From assembly GCA_949152475.1 (NCBI GenBank), contig OX424556.1:56874451-56938450 (forward strand): a DNA stretch of 64,000 bases, given 5' to 3'. A program made the position numbers and the translations under genes. Below, piece after piece: positions 55,415 through 64,000 of the stretch (positions within the stretch are counted from its first letter, which is position 1; the number at the start of each line of letters is the position of its first letter). The notes beneath the pieces were generated by a model. It did no database searches. It was not told where the DNA came from and worked only from the letters and a program-made list of their open reading frames with translations. This stretch comes from Terebella lapidaria (lineage: Eukaryota > Annelida > Polychaeta > Terebellida > Terebellidae).

Positions 55415-56809
55415 ATGATTCGGAAGCTGTGTCGGTGGCATTCGACGCTCTGGGCACTGACGCGTGTCGCCGGGCTGTTCTTGGTGCTCGCTTTAATCTC
55501 CTGGACCGCGACTTTGACGAACCCACGTGACAGCTGCGATGGTGGCGCCTCCAGCGAGGACATTTCAAGCCGCAAGTCGAGTCGCCCGGCAGCGACTTCC
55601 GACGGCAAGTTCCACCAGGTCGGAGACTCAGAGACTTACATATATTCGGCATCGTATGACGGCCGATATGAAAACAAATATATCCGGATGTTCGGAATGC
55701 AAAACAGGAACGGACCCAGCAGACTGCGATGCCGTTTTGAACTAGGTAACGGTGTAAAAATTGATCTGCCGCCTGAAACGTCGTACCCGATTTACAAGCA
55801 TTGGCCGTCAGACAAATTGTTGTACCAGGCTTATTATTATGGATGCGACGTTCCCGATGTGTTCAACTTCCGCGAAAACTTCACGTTCTCTGTATCTCAC
55901 GAGGGTGATAGTTTTGGGACCAGTATACCTTTGAACGTCCCTCGGCAATCCTCACAAGGACCTAGCGACACCTCATTCGATATCTCCAGCTCACATGACA
56001 TTGTGGTGTGCGTCAAAGCCATATGGGGTCACGTCAACGCCACGAGACTTGTGGAATGGTTCGAGTTTCTCCGGCTGCTGGGAGTACACAAAGTCGTCAT
56101 GTACGACACGACGACCCTGGGCCCTGCCGTCCGGATCCTCAAATATTACCAGGACATAGGGATGCTGGAGCTAATCCACTTTGACTTCGCCCTCCGAATG
56201 AACACGATTATGCAGAAAGATCCATTCCTGTCTCAGCTGCTGACTAGTGACATGATTCTGGAGCAGACTTACCTCGTGTCCATGAACGACTGTTACTATC
56301 GTCACTACAGCAAAGCCGACTACGTCATGATCATCGACTTCGATGAGATCATCGTACCGAACGACGTGCGTCCATTGCGCGACATGCTGCGTGAGGCTGA
56401 GCGTGAGGGAATGAACGCATCTGCCTTCCTGTTCCAGACGGCCTGGCACCTGGAAGAGTTTGGTGCCACGCGCCCTGAGCTACCTGGCTACCTGCACACG
56501 CAGAAGTTCACGAAACGTTCACCAGTCATGCACAGCCAGCCCAAGGCACTCGTCACCAGCTTCGGCGCCATAGCCGTAAACTGGCACGGTACCGTCACCA
56601 TGCCCATAGGCTACGGTTTCCAAGGTAACCAGTACTTGCCCTGGCAGCGGTACGGATATGTGCACCACTACCGCTCCAAGTGCAAGTACGACTCCCCCAA
56701 GTGCGCCGTCATCGCGCAGATGGTCGAGGACGATGACGTCATACCCAAATATAGACGGGAGTTATCGGCCAATGTGGAGACAATACTACGGCACTTGCAT
56801 CTGATATAA
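55415..56809 (+). CDS. Glycosyltransferase family 92 protein (type II membrane, Golgi)
   Basis: 464 codons in one exon, ATG to TAA. A short cytoplasmic N-terminus is followed by a signal-anchor segment (about residues 15-33, VAGLFLVLALISW), so the catalytic part faces the Golgi lumen. GT92 (formerly DUF23) hallmarks in order: CVKAIWGHVNATRLVEW (about 197), LGVHKVVMYD, a DXD-like metal site in MIIDFDEIIVP (about 305-312), and a C-terminal HHYRSKC. Potential N-glycosylation sites include NFT, NAT and NAS. Family members such as worm GALT-1 transfer beta-1,4-galactose to core fucose; the substrate here is not determined. An acceptor (cttgcag, 55270-55276) suggests an upstream non-coding exon. 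AATAAA lies at 57048-57053. Confidence 0.93.
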   Translation: MIRKLCRWHSTLWALTRVAGLFLVLALISWTATLTNPRDSCDGGASSEDISSRKSSRPAATSDGKFHQVGDSETYIYSASYDGRYENKYIRMFGMQNRNGPSRLRCRFELGNGVKIDLPPETSYPIYKHWPSDKLLYQAYYYGCDVPDVFNFRENFTFSVSHEGDSFGTSIPLNVPRQSSQGPSDTSFDISSSHDIVVCVKAIWGHVNATRLVEWFEFLRLLGVHKVVMYDTTTLGPAVRILKYYQDIGMLELIHFDFALRMNTIMQKDPFLSQLLTSDMILEQTYLVSMNDCYYRHYSKADYVMIIDFDEIIVPNDVRPLRDMLREAEREGMNASAFLFQTAWHLEEFGATRPELPGYLHTQKFTKRSPVMHSQPKALVTSFGAIAVNWHGTVTMPIGYGFQGNQYLPWQRYGYVHHYRSKCKYDSPKCAVIAQMVEDDDVIPKYRRELSANVETILRHLHLI

Positions 56810-57535
56810 CAAATACATAGTGATTTGTGAAGTGATTCATCACTTGGATAATAGGTGGAGTAGCCTACATTTTCTCGTACGCAAAATTTGTTAGTCACAA
56901 TATATGTTAACAAATATCATTAGGCCTATAGTTCAGTTCTTCAATCGAATTCACTGCAGTAACGAATTGCAATAACGATTTTAATATTTATTAAGGGTGA
57001 TTAATTTCAAGCATGATTTGAATGCGTTATTTTCAACTGAAACAGTCAATAAATAGGGCCTAATATTGTGGCACTTTCGCCCAAAGATTAGGTGTTTTGG
57101 TCACAACACGACCTCATACTTTGACTGGTTCAGATTCGAAGCTCACGTCACCACTGTTTGAAGTACGATATTATGACATTTTCCCTCGTGATCGTGCAAT
57201 GCTGCCTGGAAGTCTGGGAGTTTGATCATTCCATAGACATGTCTATGGATCCTCCTGATTGCCAGAGAGCTAGCCATAAATAACAGCCGCCTGATCACGG
57301 AGATTGCATTCAATCTACCCGAGAGCATAACGGTGAGCGCTAGCTGCAGCTCCCGTTCAGGCTATAGAGGGAATATATACTTATAGGGATTTAACCAAAT
57401 TGTAGGCAGCCTCACCGGGCTATATATGAGGTTGATGGAGCTCTTCTGAGTTTCGACAGGCAGACTAGTTACCTGAGTTACGGGCGCCGGTATTAAAGGA
57501 CCGTGCCAAATGGCGGGACGCATGCGCTCTAGAGA
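56810..57535. other. 3' flank of the GT92 gene
   Basis: Contains a candidate polyadenylation signal AATAAA at 57048-57053. No other feature recognised. Confidence 0.5.
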
Positions 57536-57853
57536 GCCAGTGTAAATGGAATATATCTCCCATGTATTTTATGAGTTTGCCTGGACATGAGTACCGGGGA
57601 AATATGTCCCAGGACATGTTTCCTAGGGAATTACGTCCATCGGACATATATTACTGAGAATATTGAGTTTTATGAGTTTATGAGTTTGCCTGGACATGAG
57701 TACCGGGGAAATATGTCCCAGGACATGTTTCCTAGGGAATTACGTCCATCGGACATATATTACTGAGAATATTGTCCCACGGACAACATTTCCTAGGAAT
57801 ATTTTGTCTGTGGGACCTATTTTACTTAGGACGTAATTTTCTTTTACACTGGC
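57536..57853. mobile_element. Small TIR element (318 bp) with an internal tandem duplication
   Basis: Ends GCCAGTGTAAA (57536-57546) and TTTACACTGGC (57843-57853). Inside, a 109-bp unit ('ttatgagtttgcctggacat' at 57569 and 57678) is present nearly twice. Wording such as 'atgtcccaggacat' and 'tccatcggacata' is self-complementary. Non-coding; MITE-like; no clear target duplication. Confidence 0.6.
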
Positions 57854-58029
57854 GTCATTTTTTTTTATAGTATTGTCAATATAAGTTCCCGAATTCCATA
57901 GCTCGTGGCGTTCCTCGCACTCTGCTGGAAGTGTAGTGGTCGGTAGGCCTAGACTTCTGTATGGAAGGATAACAAGAAAATATGTGTTGATTTAGCGAAG
58001 TCAACTAAATTATTTGAGTCTTTCGTTTC

Positions 58030-58351
58030 TCGAGAGAGATTTCTGATCGATTTTCTCATATCACGACCGCATATCCTAAGCCTGAGATATCTTGTAGAGC
58101 AGAGAGTTCTCGAAATACAAAAAATTTACATACAACAATCATTCATAATTCTGAAAGCATTAATTTAAGTGAGGTCATCAAATCCCGTGAGGTAATATTA
58201 ATTTATATACAGTCGCATCACAGCGAAACAAAATTGGACGGTATATTTGTGCAACTTCGTCCAGGTGTGGCAGAAAATGTGTCCATTTTCATTCAAATTG
58301 CCCTTTATTTACAAGAGATAAGTAGGACCTGGTCGCGATCTCTGACACGAC
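58030..58351 (-). other. 3' untranslated region / flank of the DEG/ENaC gene
   Basis: Downstream of the stop codon on the minus strand. Clearly related to 62330-62639 beyond the second copy ('aatttacatacaacaatcattcataattct'), so it belongs to the duplicated block. Confidence 0.6.
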
Positions 58352-60791
58352 TCAGTGTTTGCACTTGCGCTGTGCTTGAAGCTTGCAGCCCTCCAGCAGA
58401 CCGATGATGAGAAAGTCCACGATTTCGAAGACAGTTAACATCGTGCTGCCCAGAACGAGACCCATGGCGCCCCCGACGTCACAGAGAAGCGCAAGCAGCG
58501 TGTACGCAGGCTCAGTGCGCACTTCCTCATACGTCATATCTGGGACGTATATCTGCACCACAGAAAACTCGCTCTTTACAAACTGCTCGATGTCGGCAAC
58601 TTTTCCTTCCGGATCGAAGTCTTTCCTCATCAACTGAATGGAGAAGTTGGAGATGGGGTTCTGGGACACTGTGTACTGATAGTTTGTGACGTCGCACTGG
58701 TGGGTGCATTTACAGTTCGCCTGTAAGTTGTTCTGGAGGTAATGCTCAATGGCCGGCTGGAGGCAGCTGTAATATTGTGTGGGGTTGCAGATTGGAACAT
58801 CAGCTGCATGAGAACAATGAAATTCCTCGAGATTTATGGTTTCTGAGTTTTTCGAGCTAATTGTACCATGTCCTTCTGGTTCGAATGAAGCGAATATGTT
58901 TGGAATTGTATTTTTGTATTTCATGATTACCACAATATATGAGTACCTATCATATAGGTTTCTCGGCAGCTGCAGTTGTTCACCATAAACTCTGTCTCAC
59001 ACGCAAGGAGGCACGTGTTGTAATTGTAGTCCACTTCAGCTGAGCATTCCACATACGGCGGGCCGTAGTTTAATATCTGCATATATATTCAAAGTTATGT
59101 TAACGAGTAACATGAAATACCCGCAGTATCTATTAGGTAGTTATTCATCTATAATATTAATTCGATGTAGCGTGTTATCAGACAGGGGTGAGTGGACTGA
59201 CACGGTGTGTTGACATGGCTACGTTAATCTGTTGTCCGGGACCGATCCGCATCCCACTGTCCAACATCCTGGGCACCTCGTTCTCGTCATGAAATGCTAG
59301 CTGTTCGGACGCAACTCGTGGTCAGAAAAATATGACAATGCTATGCATTGTTAAACCCATGCATAATGGGTCGCCATGTTTCAGTTTGTTCACACATTTA
59401 CGTAGTAATGAAAACGAATGCTGGAGACTTAACGTAGATAGCTGAAGAACCGAAATGTACTGACCCTAAATCCGGCTGCCAGAGAACCAGTAACCGGGGC
59501 CATGTAGTCCTCTGTATTTGCAAACATCACCAGCTTCAGGCCGTACAGCGCGCCCGGCCGGTCCGAACTCAGGTTCAGATGTTCTGTCACAGAGTCACAT
59601 TTGCAATACCTCATCTAAAGCCCCTGTGGCATTATCACTTGTATATTGCAATATTGTTCGACTTGAAGAAGAACTGAAACCCAATCATACCCGATTTTAT
59701 GATTTCCTAACCATACAGCCGCTCATCTTAGATCACTTACTTGCGTTGAACTGGTAGCAGTATCCCATGTCTGTTTGCACGACACTGAAGTGAGAATAGT
59801 TGCAGGCCTTGCTTTTCCACTCACACTAGCGGGTAGAATGGGTGGGAATATGGATCATTTCAGGTGTAGCATGGAGATGAAGCAATACTTACATGCGATG
59901 TATTCATACGAAGCGGCAAATTATCTAAAAACTCACATGGAATAGTAATTCGTCGAGTGGTTGGCTCAAAGTTTTGTAGATAAGATCAAAGTCTATGGTG
60001 CTGAAGTCAAAGGAGTCTAAATCTGAATCGTCGAGGTTAATCTCCCCTCTTAATGTTGGGTTAAATGCACCCATGAGGGCTAGAATAGGCGGACCTGGGC
60101 CATACAAAACAAAAGTAAAATGAATATCATTATGTGAAATGGTGACAACCATCAACAAAAAATATGTGACACTCTTGTCCAACTCACCGAAAACTCGCAC
60201 AGCGCCACTTTTGGAGCACCTATTCTCGTTACAGACTGTGACGGTAGGGAACTTGAGTTCACGCTCGTAGATGACTCGTACTTTGACGTTAGTCGGCCAG
60301 TCCAGGTAATACATCACTCTGTCCGTAACCTGTCAGACACGTAAATATAACCCCGCAATAATATTATGTTTGATTTCAAGTAGTGTGGAGTGAGGACCTC
60401 GGAATCTAGCAGAGAGACGTACCTGGAACAGCATGAAGCCGATGCCGAACATGACAAGGATTGCCCAGACAGCTCGGCGCACGAGCGAAGCGGAGGGCAG
60501 CACCGCGTACTTGGCGCCAACGATCGACACCTCGGCTAGAAAGTCGTTCAGGCGCGGCAGGAAGAAGCGCTTGTTGGCCTCGTTCGGCAGGATCGTGTTG
60601 GGGTCCACCTCGGCCTTTGGACCAGCAGCCGTGCTCGTGTATGCTGCACGAGGCAGGGGTCTGTACTCGGTGGCCTGTGGGGTGTGTGTCGCATGCTGCA
60701 GGGTGGACGGGTTCAGAATTGTGCCTGTATTCGCGTTCTTAGCGTCAGCTTGCTGGTCTGCTACGAAGGGTCTAACCTTGATCGTCTTCAT
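58352..60791 (-). CDS. DEG/ENaC family cation channel subunit, complete
   Basis: Eight minus-strand exons with matching phases: 60423-60791, 60188-60329, 59937-60094, 59741-59825, 59465-59583, 59202-59300, 58947-59076, 58352-58803. They total 1554 nt, 517 residues, normal for the family. TM1 is at about 106-123 and a Cys-rich extracellular loop follows (CEWKSKACNYSHF; NEVPRMLDSGMRIGPGQQ; CLLACETEFMVNNCSCRE). TM2 carries the selectivity filter region (CDVGGAMGLVLGST). Channels of this family are trimeric, amiloride-sensitive, Na+-permeable, and gated by acid, peptides, bile acids or force; the stimulus is not determinable here. Two deviations: the N-terminal HG gating motif reads VG (residues 91-92) and the G-x-S filter reads G-S-T (486-488). 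A partial tandem copy follows at 62640. Confidence 0.92.
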
Positions 60792-62329
60792 TTCGGTTTT
60801 GATATCCGGTCCTTTATTTATCTATGTCGTGGAGTGTTGCTGGTATTGTTAGTGGACACAATCTATTCCACAGTCCACAACACAAGCATTTTCTATCCTC
60901 ATTGGTGGAGGATCCAAAACTACTGAATCAGGGCATAGAACTGGGAACAGTCTACAAATCCGAACAAACTCAGCATCAAGTCACGCTTGGAGACGTTAGT
61001 CCACGAAGGTCTCCTTAGCTTTAAATATTGGATGGAGCTTGGGCACAGAACGTTTTGCGCTGTCTCTATTGGTCTGCTGATCTATTGTAATGTGTCCATA
61101 CACTGTCCCAGGGAACATACCCATCAACTTACAAATTGCCCAGTGCCTGACCGCGAGATTGCACGCAGCAGACAATACTTAGGCCGATCCATAAGGCGCT
61201 GGGCATTGTCTGACACTAGGCATTGTGGTGCAGTAATGTAACCAAACATATTTATTTGTTCTGCAAATTAGATGGGACAAAAATTCAGCACCATGTATTG
61301 AGGAGCCGGATTGGCCAATGCCAATCGCATTTGATACGGAGTCAGTGTATTAACGACAATACTCTGGTGGCAACCCTATTGATGGCGTCCAACGTTTGAA
61401 GCCAAACGAAGTCAGGGTGTTTTATTATTGGAGTTCGTATGTTGAATAGGTGTCCGTCATAGAGAACAATGAAGTCGGGGTGTTTTATTATTGGAGTTCG
61501 TATGTTAAATAGGTGTCCGTCATAGAGAACAATGGCACCATTCATCCATGTACCTATACAATGGCGAGCCGTGACGATGCAGTTTTGCGATATATACCTT
61601 ATTGACTCACAAGGTTTATATATTCCACATAGAGGTAAAAATGTAACTTTAGGTAGGGTATGAGGTGTTGTTGACCAACTAGGGTAAATGCTCTGCGTGT
61701 ACATTGTTGGCATTTTCACTTGATGATGTGGTTTACGAGTGTATTCATTCATTAGAAGAGGATAAGATGGTGAAGGTTTTCAAACTCAAAGTGACTAGTA
61801 TAATTGCAGATACTAGTCTGCTAACACCAGTGTACAACCAGTATGGGTTTCTGGTACAACTTATCCGTACAACAATACTATATGAGCACTGGTTATGTCA
61901 AAGTATTTTTCTTCCATATACTAGTATACTGTCAACGTTTACACTTGCTCTGGTATTTAGCATCGACACCTGTCAAAATATATGTGATAAGGTCTATCAC
62001 CTTTCAAGACAGATTGCTTTCCTTGCGCCTAGTTACGTAAAAAAACACGATATATAATATCATAACTAATACGATCAGTTATTGTTAGGTTCACCATCGG
62101 CTTACAACTTTATATTTTCGTTCAAGGCTGACAGGCTCAGATTGGTGTCTTGAGAGTGGAATCAAGGCCATCAATCTGCTTTGAAACAGCCTGTTTATTA
62201 CCTCGCATGCCATCATTTGACAATGTTTTGGTAACTTCCTGTAAAATGTGTTTATGGTCAATACATGAAGGAAACATGAACATTTTTTATCCCGAATTGT
62301 CAACTAAATGCTAGGAATGTATCGTGTCT
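60792..62329. other. Gene-free stretch between channel copies
   Basis: The promoter of the 58352-60791 gene should lie just right of 60791. A 63-bp direct duplication lies at 61408-61533 ('gaagtc(a/g)gggtgttttatt' at 61408 and 61471). It sits within a 136-codon minus-strand frame (61342-61752) that matches no family I know. Confidence 0.45.
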
Positions 62330-62639
62330 CGAGCAGCGATTTCGAATCGACTTCCTCATCACGATCGCAAATCCTAAGCTCATGGAATCTTCAAGAGGAG
62401 ATTGATCCCGAAATACACAAAATTTACATACAACAGTCATTCATAATTCTAAAAGTAGCAAGTAAATTAATAAAATAGGAAAAATCCCTTGATTTATATA
62501 AGTCGATTTACAGCCGCATCACATTGGAATGAGTTTGGAATGATATCATTGTGCAACTTCGTCCATCTTGTGCAGAAAATGTGTCCACGATTGCCCTCTA
62601 CTTACAAGAGATCGAACCTGGTCGCGATCTCTGAACGAT

Positions 62640-63582
62640 TCAGTGTTTGCACTTGCGCTGTGCTTGAAGCTTACAGCCCTCCAGCAGACCGATGATGAGA
62701 AAGTCCATGATTTCAAAGACAGTTAACATTGTGCTGCCCAGAACGAGACCCATGGCGCCCCCGACGTCACAGAGAAGTGCAAGCAGCGTGTACGCAGGCT
62801 CAGTGCGCACTTCCTCATACGTCATATCTGGGAAGTATATCTGCACCACAGAAAACTCGCTCTTGACAAACTGCTCGATGTCGGTAACCTTTCCTTCCGG
62901 ATCGAAGTCTTTCCTCATCAATTGAATGGAGAAGTTGGAGATTGGGTTCTGGGACACTGTGTACTGATAGTTTGTGACGTCACACTGGCGGGTGCATTCA
63001 CAGTTCGCCTGTAAGTTGTTCTGGAGATAATGCTCAATGGCCGGCTGGAGGCAGCCGTAATATTGTGTGGGGTTGCAAAGTGGAACATCAGCTGTAAGAG
63101 AACAATGAAAGTCCGAGATTCATGGCTTCATGGCGTCTCTCTAGCAAAATACAGCATGGGCGTTTGGTTTAATTGAAGCCAACACGTTTGGAAGTATGTT
63201 GCTTTTTATAAGATTGCCGAAATATCGGTACCTATCATATGGGTTTCTCGGCAGCTGCAGTTGTTCACCATATACTCTGTCTCACACGCAAGGAGGCAGG
63301 TGTTGTAATTGTAGTCCACTTCAGCTGAGCATTCCACATACGGCGGGCCGTAGTTTAATATCTGAATGTAATTAAACTAATGTTAAAGAGTAGATGAAAT
63401 ATCCGAAGTATTTATTAGGTAGTTATTCATCTCTAGTATTAATTTGACGTAGCGTGTTTTCAGACAGAGGTGAGTGGACTGACACGGTGTGTTGACATGG
63501 CTACGTTAATCTGTTGTCCGGGACCGATCCGCATCCCACTGTCCAACATCCTGGGCACCTCGTTCTCGTCATGAAATGCTAG
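62640..63582 (-). CDS. DEG/ENaC channel, second copy, only the last three exons visible
   Basis: Exons 62640-63091 (452 bp), 63232-63361 (130 bp) and 63484-63582 (99 bp). Each has exactly the length and phase of exons 8, 7 and 6 of the first gene and is nearly identical in sequence, including the G-S-T filter. Introns and 3' flank are also alike, so this is a recent segmental duplicate. In gene 1, exon 5 lies 164 bp upstream of exon 6. Here the similarity stops near 63745, where exon 5 should begin, and no exon 5 is seen up to 64000. It is either a partial duplicate (pseudogene fragment) or a gene whose intron 5 is longer and continues beyond the window. Confidence 0.85.
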
Positions 63583-63745
63583 CTGTACGGACACGACTCG
63601 TGGTCAGAAAATATGATCATGCTATACATTGTTAAACCCATGAATGTGTCGCCATGTGTTAGTTTGTACCAAAAATGTGGCTTACACATTTATGTAGTAA
63701 TCAAAATGAATCCTGGAGACTTAAGGATGAACTGCATGTAAAATC

Positions 63746-64000
63746 CCGTATCTGGAACGCGTCAGTTCTCCATTCACTTATAATGTGAATATAAAGGTAA
63801 CAAAATCATGAACTTGCAAACATCCATTTGGCACCAGAATTTACTGTGGCGATCTATAGCCATCAAGGATCACCAACCGAGACTTGGTTCTTGACTAAAT
63901 ATGGTTAATTGTCTGATAATTGTCATTTTCAAATGTCATTTTGTGACTCATTTCTCAAAGACAAGGTACACTCAAAACATGCCCAACGGCAGGATTATTT
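63746..64000. other. Unrelated sequence beyond the duplication edge
   Basis: No resemblance to the corresponding part of the first channel gene. No feature recognised. Confidence 0.4.

Noticed and set aside
61342-61752. 136-codon minus-strand frame
   Set aside because: It contains a 63-bp direct duplication and matches no known family; kept only as a note in the gene-free stretch.

Overview
The window is animal DNA. It has spliced genes with GT..AG introns, a DEG/ENaC channel gene, a family 92 glycosyltransferase gene, an XRCC1-like repair gene and very dense, nested transposable elements. The style (Helentron-like repeats with tandem cores, Penelope-like remnants, a young Ty3/Gypsy element, abundant satellites) suits a marine invertebrate such as an amphioxus, hemichordate, brachiopod or mollusc. 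The sequence alone does not let me choose, and I recognise no species-specific gene.

Layout. 1-7.8 kb: no recognisable gene; a three-copy tandem repeat, a LINE-like 3' tail and one minus-strand copy of a 134-bp-core repeat element. 7.86-22.26 kb: a TIR DNA transposon (33-bp terminal inverted repeats, TTA target duplication) split by a 12.4-kb, apparently whole Ty3/Gypsy element with 1388-bp LTRs. That element has gag, pol and two extra zinc-finger ORFs after pol, each with its own TATA promoter resembling the one in the LTR. 22.3-26.2 kb: Penelope-like and Gypsy-integrase remnants. 26.2-31.4 kb: a ten-exon plus-strand gene for a protein of about 743 residues, with an XRCC1 N-terminal domain and two C-terminal UBZ4/RAD18-type zinc fingers. 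32.3-52.6 kb: one 65-bp satellite locus blown apart by nested insertions. A Helentron-like element (33221-47084) is itself invaded by four or five copies of another hairpin-ended family, and a long-TIR element (47136-49368) carries a further small Helentron-like insertion. 55.4-56.8 kb: a complete glycosyltransferase 92 gene. 58.35-60.79 kb: a complete eight-exon minus-strand DEG/ENaC channel gene. 62.3-63.75 kb: a tandem duplicate of the last three exons of that channel gene, running towards or past the window edge.

The host genes look like ordinary neighbours without a shared pathway: a DNA-repair scaffold-like nuclear protein, a Golgi glycosyltransferase and a membrane cation channel. The most unusual content is the Gypsy element with three copies of a promoter module, and the clean multi-level nest of Helentron-like elements, whose insertion points can be read against uninterrupted repeat copies in the same window.
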